From contig NZ_JABKAU010000023.1 in assembly GCF_013377885.1 (NCBI RefSeq), positions 1 through 64,000 of the forward strand: 64,000 bases of DNA. The letters are read 5' to 3'. Source of the DNA: Hymenobacter lapidiphilus (GTDB lineage: Bacteria > Bacteroidota > Bacteroidia > Cytophagales > Hymenobacteraceae). This document shows positions 1-8,352 of the stretch, piece after piece. The notes beneath the pieces were generated by a model. That model did not search any database. It was given only the letters and a program-made list of their open reading frames with translations, and had not been told where the DNA came from. The position numbers and the translations under genes are program-made. Within the stretch, counting starts at the first letter, position 1. Each line of letters begins with the position of its first letter.

Positions 1-26
1 GCGCTCCGCTTGGTTGAAGGAGCTTT
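1..26 (+). repeat. Cassette-border repeat R0, right half only
   Basis: The window opens inside a copy of the island repeat. A hairpin with stem GCTCC (3-7) and GGAGC (19-23) encloses a loop with GGTTGAA, equivalent to the CAGTTGAAG loop of the fuller copies. The conserved 16-bp core of this copy would lie upstream of base 1, so the array probably extends beyond the window. Confidence 0.5.
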
Positions 27-293
27 CTAGCGGACTTCAAGAATGAACCCCGGTACTTCTTGCTCGGCATCCCGCAGGGTTTCGAGTACTCGGTCCGCGT
101 ACTGGCCCAGGTGCAGGCGGCTTTGGGCAAAGTCCCGCCATTCCACGATTAAGGGAACATCTACGCATCGGATGCAGTCCCACAGCGCGTCCAAATTCTC
201 GCCGTAGTAGTCGGGAAAGGCGAGCTGCTGCTTAAACTGAGCGTGCAGCGCCAGCACACTCGTCATCTCCGACCCTTGTAAAGCAACTTTCAT
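27..293 (-). CDS. Barstar family protein (RNase inhibitor)
   Basis: This 88-aa protein matches the barstar fold: an N-terminal MKVALQG strand, then the signature PDYYGENLDALWDC and the following VEWRDF segment. Barstar binds and blocks barnase-type ribonucleases in the cytoplasm, and in polymorphic toxin systems such proteins serve as immunity factors. The open frame extends upstream to a TTG at 341, but that stretch runs into the border repeat; the ATG at 293 aligns with the usual barstar N-terminus and is preferred. No barnase-like toxin is adjacent, so it is an orphan inhibitor occupying one cassette between R0 and R1. The family call is confident; the biological target is unknown. Confidence 0.85.
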   Translation of the reverse strand: MKVALQGSEMTSVLALHAQFKQQLAFPDYYGENLDALWDCIRCVDVPLIVEWRDFAQSRLHLGQYADRVLETLRDAEQEVPGFILEVR

Positions 294-314
294 CTTGGGA
301 AGGTACTCAGAGGC

Positions 315-353
315 GTTCACGAAAACGGTCGGATTTGCCAAAACGAAGATTCA
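315..353 (+). repeat. Cassette-border repeat R1
   Basis: The core at 315-330 is GTTCA-CGA-AAACGGTC, matching the family consensus at every fixed position. The right half keeps CCAAAACG and a TTCAAC but lacks a clear hairpin. It separates the barstar cassette from the next. Confidence 0.8.
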
Positions 354-362
354 ACCTACGAC

Positions 363-857
363 TTAGTGGCTTCTCCCTGCGCCCTGGACTATGTCCTCGT
401 AATGAATGCTTCTGCCATTCACGCGTACAAAGACCTGGGCGTCATGAATGGCCTCCTCCGTCATCACCACTTCTTTACCGAGTGTTAGGGAAACCGCAAC
501 CAGGTACTGCATAAGCCTTTCGTGGTCTGCCAAGCATTGTATTTCGCTCGGGCAAATGTCGTTCTCCAGTTCGAAATCTCCGAAAAAATAACACTGCACA
601 TGAATATGGGCCAGGAAGATCGTTGCGGACGTGGATGTACGCTCTTCATCATCCCACCAATGGGCGATAAAGTTCGCGTCAATTGCGCAAGCGGGCGCCT
701 GATCGTTGTACTCTTCCACCGTCCACTGCACCGGGTAGTCCCGGTTAACCAAGGCAATCCACGCGGCCCAGTCGGCCCGGCTTGCATCGCGGACATAGAT
801 GTCGCGCAATCCCCCGTCGCGGCGATATACGGTTTGTTTTAGTTGTTCCCATTCCAT
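363..857 (-). CDS. Hypothetical protein, cassette cargo
   Basis: I do not recognise a family in this 164-aa protein. It is acidic and cytoplasmic-looking, has no signal peptide or membrane segment, and is rich in aromatic residues (for example FIAHWWDDEE and CYFFGDFELE). The frame is open back to a TTG at 890, but the ATG at 857 begins MEWEQLKQ and gives a natural start. It is the only gene in the cassette between repeats R1 and R2 and is antisense to the repeat orientation. Size, charge and company (barstar next door) resemble orphan immunity proteins of polymorphic toxin systems, but that is an inference only. Confidence 0.6.
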   Translation of the reverse strand: MEWEQLKQTVYRRDGGLRDIYVRDASRADWAAWIALVNRDYPVQWTVEEYNDQAPACAIDANFIAHWWDDEERTSTSATIFLAHIHVQCYFFGDFELENDICPSEIQCLADHERLMQYLVAVSLTLGKEVVMTEEAIHDAQVFVRVNGRSIHYEDIVQGAGRSH

Positions 858-944
858 CTTACTAACGCCTTGGAGAGATATGCGGTGCAACGAATCTTAC
901 ATTTAATGGAGGAAAATACACGTTACTCTTAATTGTAATTTGAC

Positions 945-992
945 GTTCAGCGAAACGGTCGGAAGCAAAATGCAGCAATTCAGTTGAAGCAT
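945..992 (+). repeat. Cassette-border repeat R2
   Basis: The core at 945-960 is GTTCA-GCG-AAACGGTC. The right half carries AATTCAGTTGAAG inside a short hairpin with ATGC (970-973) and GCAT (989-992) as arms. It separates the 363-857 cassette from the lipoprotein cassette. Confidence 0.85.
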
Positions 993-1116
993 CGCTCTGG
1001 TCGTGCAGAAGTAGGCTTAGTTAAAAGCGTGATAATAGCTAAAATGGTATTTTGCCGCCACTATGTTCGCGAACTCTTTCCTACCTATTATCACGGCATT
1101 TTATCAACTTTCCGCT

Positions 1117-1668
1117 ATGAAACCGCTTATTGTCATTGTTACGGTGGTGCTCGCAACCGCTTCCTGTAAGAAAAAGGAAACGGTCCCACTACCTTCCGGA
1201 AAGAACACCTTCTCCTGTCAGATTGCTGGCAAGGCATTTACGCCTCATCTGGACCCTATTCTACTGACGAGTCGGCAGCCGCTGCGGGCGTATCGCACCG
1301 GTACGCAAGGCGGGTTTGTGTTACAAGCACAAGATGCGCTGAATGTGCTGGAAATTTACCTGGCAGCGACGCAAGGTCCCGGCACCTATCCGGTGGGCTA
1401 CGTCAGGGGTCCTATTCCCTATGCGCCCAACCCGGATAGTTATGCCGGCTACACGCAGTACCGGGGACCACAGTCTGGGGACGATCCCTACAACCCACCA
1501 GCACCCACCCGTTATTATACGGATGGCTCAAACACGGGAACGGTGACATTCACTCGTCTGGATACAGTGGCTCGAATAGCGGGAGGGACCTTCGAGTATA
1601 CCGCTCGGGAAATGACGACGGGGCAGACCGTGCGGATCAAAAACGGAACGTTTGATGTGAAGTTCTGA
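1117..1668 (+). CDS. Small secreted lipoprotein, cassette cargo
   Basis: The 183-aa product starts MKPLIVIVTVV and has a lipobox ending ATASC at about residue 17, followed by charged KKKE, so it should be lipidated and anchored in the cell envelope. The mature part is a beta-rich domain with repeated Gly/Pro/Tyr turns and a C-terminal GTFDVKF strand, resembling the DUF6252-like lipoproteins common in Bacteroidota; the family name is tentative. An in-frame ATG at 1063 exists, but the ATG at 1117 gives a proper signal peptide. It is the single gene between R2 and R3. Confidence 0.7.
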   Translation: MKPLIVIVTVVLATASCKKKETVPLPSGKNTFSCQIAGKAFTPHLDPILLTSRQPLRAYRTGTQGGFVLQAQDALNVLEIYLAATQGPGTYPVGYVRGPIPYAPNPDSYAGYTQYRGPQSGDDPYNPPAPTRYYTDGSNTGTVTFTRLDTVARIAGGTFEYTAREMTTGQTVRIKNGTFDVKF

Positions 1669-1697
1669 TAAACTGGAGAGACGAGACGACTCCACTA

Positions 1698-1735
1698 GTT
1701 CACGAAAACGGTCCGAACAGCGAAAGGACCACATA
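1698..1735 (+). repeat. Cassette-border repeat R3
   Basis: The core at 1698-1713 is GTTCA-CGA-AAACGGTC. The right half is divergent and lacks the CAGTTGAAG loop. It lies between the lipoprotein gene and the GrpB-family gene. Confidence 0.75.
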
Positions 1736-1762
1736 ACAGCTTCGACTCGCGTATCCCTAGCC

Positions 1763-2338
1763 ATGCTTTTGCACGCGTCTAACCCCCACTGGGCGGCCGA
1801 TTTCCAGGCCTTGGCCCGCGTTCTGTCCTCCGCGCTGGACGGATTGGAGGTGGCCATTGCGCACGTGGGCAGCACGGCCGTGCCGGGGCTGGCCGCCAAA
1901 CCCATCATCGACCTGGACCTAGCGTACGCACCCGCCGTGCCCTGGGCAGCCCTCCCCGCGGCCCTGACCCCGCTGGGCTACGTGCACGTCGGCGACCAGG
2001 GCCTGGCCGGGCGCGAGGTCTTCAAACGACCGGGCGGGGGGCCACCCCACCCGGTGCTCGACCGCATTGTGCACCACCTCTACGCCTGCCCGGCCGACGG
2101 CGCCGAATACCAGCGGCACGTGCAGTTTCGGGACTTTTTGCGCCACGACGAACCCACCCGGCGGCGCTACGAAGCCCTGAAACGGCAGCTGGCCGCGGAA
2201 GCCGGGCAAGACGCCAAGCGCTACGCGGCCCTGAAGCAAGTGCGCGCCCGGACCTTCGTGGCCGAGGTCCTCGAGCAGGCTCAGCGCCAGCGAGGAGGGC
2301 CCGCCCCAAGGGGAACCGGCCAACCGCTCACCCCATAA
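1763..2338 (+). CDS. GrpB family protein (UPF0157, nucleotidyltransferase-like)
   Basis: The 191-aa protein carries the GrpB/UPF0157 signature: AHVGSTAVPGLAAKPIIDLDL near residues 35-55 (the GSTAVPGL loop and DLDL acidic pair of the nucleotidyltransferase fold), then HHLYAC and FRDFLRHDEPTRRRYEALKRQLA. Members are cytoplasmic and mostly uncharacterised; some are fused to dephospho-CoA kinase. The name is unrelated to the heat-shock cofactor GrpE. The last 15 or so residues are Pro/Arg/Gly-rich and probably disordered. It is the only gene between R3 and R4 and is visibly more GC-rich than the neighbouring cassettes, which suggests an independent source. Family identity is secure, function is not. 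Confidence 0.9.
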   Translation: MLLHASNPHWAADFQALARVLSSALDGLEVAIAHVGSTAVPGLAAKPIIDLDLAYAPAVPWAALPAALTPLGYVHVGDQGLAGREVFKRPGGGPPHPVLDRIVHHLYACPADGAEYQRHVQFRDFLRHDEPTRRRYEALKRQLAAEAGQDAKRYAALKQVRARTFVAEVLEQAQRQRGGPAPRGTGQPLTP

Positions 2339-2355
2339 GGCGTTCCTCACGCAGC

Positions 2356-2400
2356 GTTCAAGAAAACGGTCCTAATAGAATAACGAGGGTATTTTGCATT
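2356..2400 (+). repeat. Cassette-border repeat R4
   Basis: The core at 2356-2371 is GTTCA-AGA-AAACGGTC. The right half is AT-rich and divergent. It separates the GrpB-family cassette from the 2399-3109 cassette and abuts the 3' end of that gene. Confidence 0.75.
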
Positions 2401-3109
2401 AAGCTACAAACGCTACCGAGCCAGTTTCAACTTGAAATACTACGTTCGTTAACTCCGCTTCCTCAACTGCCTCACGCAACTTCTCCGACATAAAAAGGGG
2501 GCCCACGCGGCACTTAAAGAAATCCAAGCTGGGGTCAAATTGGTCACTCATGACGAGCGAACTAACCCCTGGAATCTTATGCGTCGTGTTACAGAAAGCT
2601 TCAAAAGCCTGCTGGTCGGGCAATGCTAGGTATTCCCACTGAGGCGAGGCCGGCAAGCTCCGGTTGAGCCGAAAGCGGGAGCGAGCAAAGTCGATGGCGT
2701 CATAGCCCAAATAGGGGCAATAGAATAAGGCGTACTCGCTGCTCACAAACGTGCCTTTCGGGTCGTAGAGGAGCACATCGAACCAATAATGAGGGCCGAG
2801 GTGGTGGCACGCAAACACCTCCCGGGCCCGCCTGCTGAGGAGGAATGGACAGCCCATGTAGAAGTTGTCGTACAGCAACAAGTCGGTCAATTTAGCCCGG
2901 GGCCGGAGCTGCGCGTACTCGAGGCGAAAAGGTCTCGGAGGGACATGGTTGGGGCGCTGCCAGTAGGTGCGGAAGTCAAAAAAGCGCTCCATCTCGTCGC
3001 AGGTGGTCTGGTTGGCAAACCGCTCAAACTTTATTTTAACCTGCGAAAGGCCGTCACGCACGCCAATTATCTTGGGCTCGGAACTGGTCGTAAAACTGTG
3101 ATAGAGCAT
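2399..3109 (-). CDS. Hypothetical protein, cassette cargo, immunity-like
   Basis: The 236-aa protein starts at an ATG (MLYHSFTTSSEPKIIG) and has no signal peptide or membrane helix. It is rich in Phe, Tyr and Arg. The order of motifs (YDNFYMGCPFLLSRRA, HYWFDVLLYDPKG and a C-terminal FMSEKLREAVEEAELTNVVF) resembles Bacteroidota immunity-type proteins in which a late 'LREALEEAGLTGV'-like helix is common, loosely like Imm43; I cannot confirm the family. It is alone between R4 and R5, antisense to the repeat orientation. Confidence 0.6.
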   Translation of the reverse strand: MLYHSFTTSSEPKIIGVRDGLSQVKIKFERFANQTTCDEMERFFDFRTYWQRPNHVPPRPFRLEYAQLRPRAKLTDLLLYDNFYMGCPFLLSRRAREVFACHHLGPHYWFDVLLYDPKGTFVSSEYALFYCPYLGYDAIDFARSRFRLNRSLPASPQWEYLALPDQQAFEAFCNTTHKIPGVSSLVMSDQFDPSLDFFKCRVGPLFMSEKLREAVEEAELTNVVFQVETGSVAFVA

Positions 3110-3150
3110 TAAATCTAATCTTCTCTTCTATGCGAGTACAAATAACACCT

Positions 3151-3204
3151 GTTCAGCCAAACGGTCCGAAGGTAAACGCACCCCGCTCAGTTGGAGGAGG
3201 GGTT
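3151..3204 (+). repeat. Cassette-border repeat R5
   Basis: The core at 3151-3166 is GTTCA-GCC-AAACGGTC, followed by CGAAGGTAAACG and a right half with GCTCAGTTGGAGG held between CCCC (3181-3184) and GGGG (3199-3202). It is almost identical to R8 over the first 30 bases although the two lie 16 kb apart. It closes the first island; the kinase gene begins just beyond. Confidence 0.85.
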
Positions 3205-3261
3205 AAATTAGACAGACAAGACATCTCATAGCCGGCTCCCGTAAGAAGCCCATTTTATGCT

Positions 3262-5022
3262 TTAGCCGCTAACAGGCAGTATGAAGCAGAAGGTACTACC
3301 CATGCCCAGCTCGCTTTCCACCCATAGTCGCCCGCCTTGGGTGGCAATAAACTCTCGGGCGATGCTCAGGCCCAGCCCCGAGCCGCCCCGGTAGCCGCTT
3401 GGATCGGGCAGCTGGGCGAAGCGCTGGAAGATGCGCTCGTGATACTCGGCGGCAATGCCCGGGCCATGGTCCTGCACCCGTATCAGCACCTTCTGGCCCA
3501 GGGCTTCGGCCCGCACCGTCATGGCTTCGCCCGGCGGCGAGTAGCGAATGGCATTGGCCAGCAGATTGATGAGCACCCAGGTAGTCTTCTCTACGTCGGC
3601 GCGAACGAAAGGCAGGTTGAAGGGCAGCTGCAAATCAAGCGTAATCTGCTTGTCGGTGAGTTGGGCCTGCACGGTGGCCGTGGCATAGCGCACCACATCG
3701 GCCAGGTTGGTAGGGCGCAGGTCGAGCTGGATGCCCGCGCCCGCGTCGAGGCGCGATACGTCGAGCAGCTCGCCTACCATGCGCTGCAGGCGCTGGGTTT
3801 CCTGCCGGATGGTGGCCGTGATGCGCTGGCGTTCCTCGGCTGGCAGCCGCTCATCCTGCAGCAGCCGCAGGTTGATGTTCATGCTGGAAAGCGGCGTTTT
3901 CAACTCGTGCGACACGGTGGCCAAAAAATTCGACTTCAGTTGGTCAAGTCGCTTGAAGTCCGACACGTTGCGTAGCGTCAGAATCTGACCCGCAAATTCC
4001 TTCTGGTTCAGCGCTTCATTGAAGGAGAGCAAGTCCCGCACGTCGAGTTGGAAGTAGGCTTCCTCTCCCTGTTGGTTGATGTGCAGCAGCGGCACTTCGC
4101 CGCTTCCGCCGCTGGCTGGCTCTAATGGTCGTAACATGGTCCGTACCAGGTCGTTTTCGAGGGCCACCTCGGCCGCGGGGCGGCCTAGCAACTGGTCGGC
4201 CTGCAAGCCCAGCAGCTCGCAGGCCACGGGGTTCACTAGCAAAATAACGCGGTGCTGGTCGAGCAGCAACAGGCCCTCATCGAGCCCGTTCACGATGCTG
4301 GCGGCCCGGTTGCGCTCGGTGATTAGCTGGGCAATGGTGGAGCTACGGTAGGCGTTGAGCTGCCCCAGCAGCCGGTTAAACGACTGGGCTACTTGCCCGA
4401 ATTCATCCCGGCTCTCCACTGGAATGGTGGCCGAAAAGTCCTGGTTTGTAGCATGCTCAATGCTGACGGCCAAGCGCTGCAGTGGGCCTATGGCCGCCGC
4501 CGGCACCCGTATTACAAAGGTCAGCGCCGTGAGCACGCTCAGCCCGATAACGGCCAGCAGGTAGTAACCGGCCCGCGTGGCGGTGGCAGTAGCCCGGTCG
4601 TTGTTGGCCTGCAGGGTGGTCATGTTGAGTTGCACCATGCGGTGAGTCTGCCCGCGCAGTTGGCGCACTACCGCCCCGCGTCCACCCGCGCCCGCGGCAT
4701 CGGTCAGCCGCTCATAACGAGCCAGATTGGCCGTGAGACTGTCCACCACTTCCTGCTCGCCGGGCTCCGTGATGTTGCCAGCCTCGCGGGTTAGACTTTC
4801 GCGGAAGCGGGCCAGTTCGGCTACCCCTTCGGGACGCTGCTCCAGTTCATCGAGCGACCTGAACATCTGCTGGCCCAACTGCACGCTGTAGAAGTTGTTC
4901 TTCAGAATGCTTTTGGCGCTCTGGTCGAGCTGGCGCACGGTGTAGAAGGCGTAGCCACCCAGGGCCAGCAGCAGGGCCAGCAGCGCCAGAAATCCCAGAG
5001 TTATTTTGGTCTTAAACGTCAT
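3262..5022 (-). CDS. HAMP-PAS sensor histidine kinase, partner of split KdpD
   Basis: The 586-aa inner-membrane kinase has a TM helix at about 7-27, a periplasmic region to about 150, a second TM at 152-172, a HAMP linker (about 173-225), a PAS domain (about 235-350) and a HisKA/HATPase core. The phosphoacceptor is His372 in ATVSHELKTPL; the N box is LINLLANAIRY (about 485-493), with DHGPGI at 518 and GGSGLGLS at 546. It is the last gene of the kdp operon, 125 bp after the shortened kdpD, and supplies the catalytic half that KdpD lacks here. The likely output is phosphorylation of the NtrC-type regulator at 12718-14073. Kinase identity is certain; the partnership is inferred from position. 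Confidence 0.9.
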   Translation of the reverse strand: MTFKTKITLGFLALLALLLALGGYAFYTVRQLDQSAKSILKNNFYSVQLGQQMFRSLDELEQRPEGVAELARFRESLTREAGNITEPGEQEVVDSLTANLARYERLTDAAGAGGRGAVVRQLRGQTHRMVQLNMTTLQANNDRATATATRAGYYLLAVIGLSVLTALTFVIRVPAAAIGPLQRLAVSIEHATNQDFSATIPVESRDEFGQVAQSFNRLLGQLNAYRSSTIAQLITERNRAASIVNGLDEGLLLLDQHRVILLVNPVACELLGLQADQLLGRPAAEVALENDLVRTMLRPLEPASGGSGEVPLLHINQQGEEAYFQLDVRDLLSFNEALNQKEFAGQILTLRNVSDFKRLDQLKSNFLATVSHELKTPLSSMNINLRLLQDERLPAEERQRITATIRQETQRLQRMVGELLDVSRLDAGAGIQLDLRPTNLADVVRYATATVQAQLTDKQITLDLQLPFNLPFVRADVEKTTWVLINLLANAIRYSPPGEAMTVRAEALGQKVLIRVQDHGPGIAAEYHERIFQRFAQLPDPSGYRGGSGLGLSIAREFIATQGGRLWVESELGMGSTFCFILPVSG

Positions 5023-5147
5023 GGGGTGGGATGCTTATGCTTAGGGCACGGGTAGAATTTTGGGCAGCAGGCAAAAACGGCGTCGTGCTCCTCATGACAG
5101 TTCGAATCTTCCTTTCAGCAAATGTCTCTATACTCACTTCTAACCAC

Positions 5148-6317
5148 TCAATATGTCACCAGAAACATATCCACGTCCTGCCTTAAGTGCGCAACGGCGC
5201 GAATGAGGTCCTGGGTGATGCCGCGGTGGCTGAGGCGCTGCCAGGTAGTTTTTTCGCGCGTAATGCCGCACATCAGCAGCGTGGCTTCTTTCTCGCGGGC
5301 CACCGTGATGACGGTCCTTACCACGTCGTCGCTTTTCACGCGCAGAATCTGGCCACCCAACTCGGTAGCCAGCTGCAAATTGCGCAGCAAATGGCGCTGG
5401 GTGGCCAGGTGGATGCGGTCGGCGGCTTCGCGGCTGGTTTGTACATACAGCACGTACCAGGTGGTAATGCCCAGCTGCTGGGCCAGCCGCGAGGCTTTGC
5501 AGATGATTTGCCTGGCGGCCAGCTCGTTGGTGTTGATGCAGGCCAGCAGGCGGTCGGCATTACGGCGCGGGGCGGGCACCGGGGCAGCCCCGCCAGCTTC
5601 CGACTCCACCTGCTGGCCCAGTAGCTGGGCCACTTCGCGCACTGCCAGTCGCCGCAGTTGCAATAGGTTGTCGGCCCGAAAGAAGCTATTAAGCGCCACC
5701 GGCACTTTAGCCGGGTCGTAAATTTTACCCGCTTGGAGCCGGCCCCGCAGCTCGCCTACGGTCAGGTCCACGTTCACTACCTCGTCGGCCCCGCGCAGCA
5801 CCTGGTCGGGCACCCGCTCGGTTACATCAGTGCCGGTTATTTTGAGTACCTGGTCGTGCAGGCTTTCCAGGTGCTGCACGTTCAGGGCCGTGAGCACCGA
5901 AATGCCTGCCTTCAGCAACTCTTCCACATCCTGCCAGCGTTTCTCGTTCTTCGAGCCGGGCACGTTGGAGTGGGCCAGCTCATCGACCACCACCACGGCC
6001 GGCCGGCGCTGAATGATGGCCTCCAGGTCCATTTCTTCCAGCGCCCGGCCCTTATAGAACAGGGTTTTGCGGGGCACTTCGGCCAGGTCGCGCACTTGGG
6101 CCACGGTTTCGGGGCGGCCGTGGGTCTCCACGTAGCCCAGCACCAGGTTTATGCCCTGACGGCGCAGCTCGTGCGCTTCTTGCAGCAGCCGGCAGGTTTT
6201 GCCCACCCCGGCCGCCAAGCCCAAATACACCTTCAGCCGCCCACGCCGCCGCTGCTGCACCAGTCGCAAAAACCGCTCGGCCGATTCGTCGCGCCGGGCA
6301 TCATCAGCAGCCTGCAT
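5148..6317 (-). CDS. KdpD sensor half (KdpD domain plus Usp domain, no kinase)
   Basis: The 389-aa cytoplasmic protein contains the KdpD N-terminal domain with Walker A GLAAGVGKT (33-41), Walker B VVVVDELAHSN (108-118) and the family motif ALNVQHLESL (144-153), then a universal-stress-protein-like domain (about 252-385). Canonical KdpD continues into four TM helices and a histidine kinase of roughly 900 residues in total; all of that is absent. The separate kinase downstream replaces it. Such splitting is known in Bacteroidota Kdp loci. The Usp domain is the region linked to second-messenger and potassium sensing in full-length KdpD. The ATG start at 6317 is preceded by the porin stop 30 bp away, so cotranscription is likely. 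Confidence 0.93.
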   Translation of the reverse strand: MQAADDARRDESAERFLRLVQQRRRGRLKVYLGLAAGVGKTCRLLQEAHELRRQGINLVLGYVETHGRPETVAQVRDLAEVPRKTLFYKGRALEEMDLEAIIQRRPAVVVVDELAHSNVPGSKNEKRWQDVEELLKAGISVLTALNVQHLESLHDQVLKITGTDVTERVPDQVLRGADEVVNVDLTVGELRGRLQAGKIYDPAKVPVALNSFFRADNLLQLRRLAVREVAQLLGQQVESEAGGAAPVPAPRRNADRLLACINTNELAARQIICKASRLAQQLGITTWYVLYVQTSREAADRIHLATQRHLLRNLQLATELGGQILRVKSDDVVRTVITVAREKEATLLMCGITREKTTWQRLSHRGITQDLIRAVAHLRQDVDMFLVTY

Positions 6318-6346
6318 AGAAGTTGGGAATGAGGGTATATTGTCCG

Positions 6347-7441
6347 TTAGAAACTCAAGGCAATGCTGCTAGTCAGGTTGCCGTAGTTATCCGAAGTGCG
6401 GCTGTTGCGCTGCTCGAAAATGGGCCGTTTAGCATCCATCACCCGGCCCTCCACCCGAAATACCACGTTGGCGGTGGGGGCGTAATCAAGGTTGAGCGAG
6501 GCGGCCTTCACCTGGAAGTCGGCATCGGCGGGCAAGGGGGAAAAGGAGCGGATGATGACGCCGCGGGCGGCGTTGTAGTACTCGGCCCGGGCCGTGACCG
6601 ACCACTGGTCGGCGAGCTTGTAGCGCAAGAACGCTGCGCCAGTATGCCAAGTGTCGCCCTTAGCGCCGCGCCGCTCGTTCTCCTGCTTACCCACGTCAAA
6701 TACGACCGCCAGACTCAGGCGGTCGGTGGCGGCATAGCTCACGTAGAAATCGTGGAAGTAGCGGCGGCGGCGCACCGAGTCCTGGGGCTGCTCATTGCCA
6801 TAAAAAGTGCTGGAATTGATGAGCAGTTTGTCGGTGGGCCGCCACTGAAGCTGGGTGCCCAGGGCCTTGCCCTGGTTGTTGTCGCGCAGGTTTTGCCAAC
6901 CGTTGAGCGCCAGGGCGGTCAGGGTGAGCTGCGGGGCCACCTCGTAGGTGAAGCGCGCACCGGACTCGTAGTAAGGCGAGTTTTCGGCCATCAGCGAGCG
7001 GGTCAGCGTCCAGTTGTCTTTGCTGATGGCTGACTCAAACCCGATGTGCGAGGCGAAAATACCCACATCGAGCCAGGCTTTTTTGAACGGCCGGAAACCG
7101 GCGTAGCCCTCGTAAACATTCCGAAAAACCGGATCCTCCGCTGCGTAGTTGGCCGATACGTAGGAGCCGGCGTGCAGCCCGACCGCCCCGCGCACCTGCC
7201 CGTTGTCGTAGCGCAACCCCACGAGGCCCTGATTGATGGTAAACTCGTTCTGGCGGCTATGCGAATAGAGAAAGCCGGGTCGGTTTTGGGTATTGTTGTT
7301 CTTGAAATCGTAGCCGTAATAGCCATCCACGAAGCCATAAAAGGTGAGCGGATTGGGAGCGGCCACCGAATCGATAGGAGTCTGAGCCGAAACCCCGCCG
7401 GCGGCCAGCAGGATTAAGCTCAGCGTCGCAAGTGTCTTCAT
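6347..7441 (-). CDS. Kdp-operon porin, outer-membrane beta-barrel protein
   Basis: The 364-aa protein starts at MKTLATLSLILLAAGG with a signal peptide cleaved near VSAQ; the frame is open further upstream, but that stretch runs through a palindromic repeat and is unlikely to be coding. The mature chain opens with FYGFVDGYYGYDF, alternates aromatic and polar residues through about 16 strands and ends SSIALSF, a typical outer-membrane barrel with a terminal Phe. It resembles the Bbp2/DUF1597-type porins. Position between kdpC and kdpD, all on one strand, suggests that it admits potassium or a counter-ion across the outer membrane when the Kdp pump is induced; that role is inference. Confidence 0.85.
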   Translation of the reverse strand: MKTLATLSLILLAAGGVSAQTPIDSVAAPNPLTFYGFVDGYYGYDFKNNNTQNRPGFLYSHSRQNEFTINQGLVGLRYDNGQVRGAVGLHAGSYVSANYAAEDPVFRNVYEGYAGFRPFKKAWLDVGIFASHIGFESAISKDNWTLTRSLMAENSPYYESGARFTYEVAPQLTLTALALNGWQNLRDNNQGKALGTQLQWRPTDKLLINSSTFYGNEQPQDSVRRRRYFHDFYVSYAATDRLSLAVVFDVGKQENERRGAKGDTWHTGAAFLRYKLADQWSVTARAEYYNAARGVIIRSFSPLPADADFQVKAASLNLDYAPTANVVFRVEGRVMDAKRPIFEQRNSRTSDNYGNLTSSIALSF

Positions 7442-7460
7442 TAGAAACGATAAGTACAGC

Positions 7461-7557
7461 ATTAAGCTAGCGCGTAAGGGGCTTGCTCCCGCCCGTTGTC
7501 GAACAGCGCCAACTGGAACCGTTCCGCAGCGGGCGGGGGTAAAGCCTGCCCCCATCT
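7461..7557. repeat. GC-rich imperfect inverted repeat between kdpC and the porin gene
   Basis: GGGGCTTGCTCCCGCCCG on the left faces CGGGCGGGGGTAAAGCCTG on the right. The left arm resembles GGGGCTTGTCCCCGCCCG at 43497-43514, so this is a dispersed palindromic family. It could act as an intercistronic RNA hairpin between kdpC and the porin gene. Confidence 0.5.
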
Positions 7558-7561
7558 ACTA

Positions 7562-8131
7562 TTATTTTTCAGTGAGCGTATCCAACGCCAAGTTGAGCTG
7601 GAGCACGTTGACCGTTACCGGACCGAGCAGCACAAATATGGGCTCCTGCACGTGGGCATCTACCAAGGCTTTCACCCGGGCAGCAGGTAGGCCGCGCAGC
7701 CGGGCCACGCGCTCCACTTGAGCATATGCCCCGGCGGGCGAAATATGCGGGTCGAGGCCCGAGCCGCTGGCTGTCACCATCTCCACTGGCACCTGGCCCG
7801 GTTTCACACTGGGGTTTAGCCGAAGAAAGGCAGCCACGCGAGTGCCCACTTCGGCTACGTACTCCGGGTTAGTTGGTCCCTTGTTAGAGCCACCTGAGCC
7901 GTCGGCACGATAGTCCACGGCCGAGGGCCGGGAGCTGAAGTACTCGGGTCGGTCGAATTTCTGGCCTACGTCCTCGAAGCCCACCACCCGGCCCTTGTGC
8001 GACACCTGCACGCCCTGGCCCTGGCCGGGAGCCACCTGGGCCGCGCCCCACACCAGAGCCGGGTATGCGCCGCAGCACAGCACCAGCAGGGCCAAGGTCA
8101 GACGAAAAGCGGAAGCAATATTGTTTTTCAT
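7562..8131 (-). CDS. KdpC, potassium-transporting ATPase subunit C
   Basis: The 189-aa protein has one N-terminal TM helix (about 9-31) and the KdpC signatures FEDVGQKFDRPEYFSSRPSA, SGGSNKGPTNPEY and ASGSGLDPHISPAGAYAQVERVARLRG. KdpC anchors and stabilises the KdpFABC pump in the inner membrane and increases ATP affinity. Length is usual for the family. It lies 221 bp after kdpB, a wider gap than elsewhere in the operon; that gap holds no other gene. Confidence 0.97.
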   Translation of the reverse strand: MKNNIASAFRLTLALLVLCCGAYPALVWGAAQVAPGQGQGVQVSHKGRVVGFEDVGQKFDRPEYFSSRPSAVDYRADGSGGSNKGPTNPEYVAEVGTRVAAFLRLNPSVKPGQVPVEMVTASGSGLDPHISPAGAYAQVERVARLRGLPAARVKALVDAHVQEPIFVLLGPVTVNVLQLNLALDTLTEK

Positions 8132-8352
8132 GATTTCTGAAATGAGCGACTCAAAGCCGCGGAGTTACGAAATGACAGATACTGTTCCTACTTGCCAATT
8201 CCGGCCCGGTCTGGCCCATCATCAGTTTAAGGGATTCTATTTTGCTGATAATCAGCGCAAAAATTTGCCTTATACAATCACGTACTTGCCATAATTTGCC
8301 CGAATCGGGTCAGAACGGCCCGGCGGACTGGTCAAAACGGCGCGGTTAAAAG

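Noticed and set aside
3337..3975. Long plus-strand ORF opposite the histidine kinase (and similar ones opposite KdpB, DnaJ, hppA, wecE and others)
   Set aside because: These are mirror frames produced by high GC and codon bias; the minus-strand or opposite genes have clear domains.
8132..8352. Gene or riboswitch in the kdpB-kdpC spacer
   Set aside because: No open frame of note and no recognisable RNA motif; the 221 bp may just hold an RNA processing or weak promoter region.
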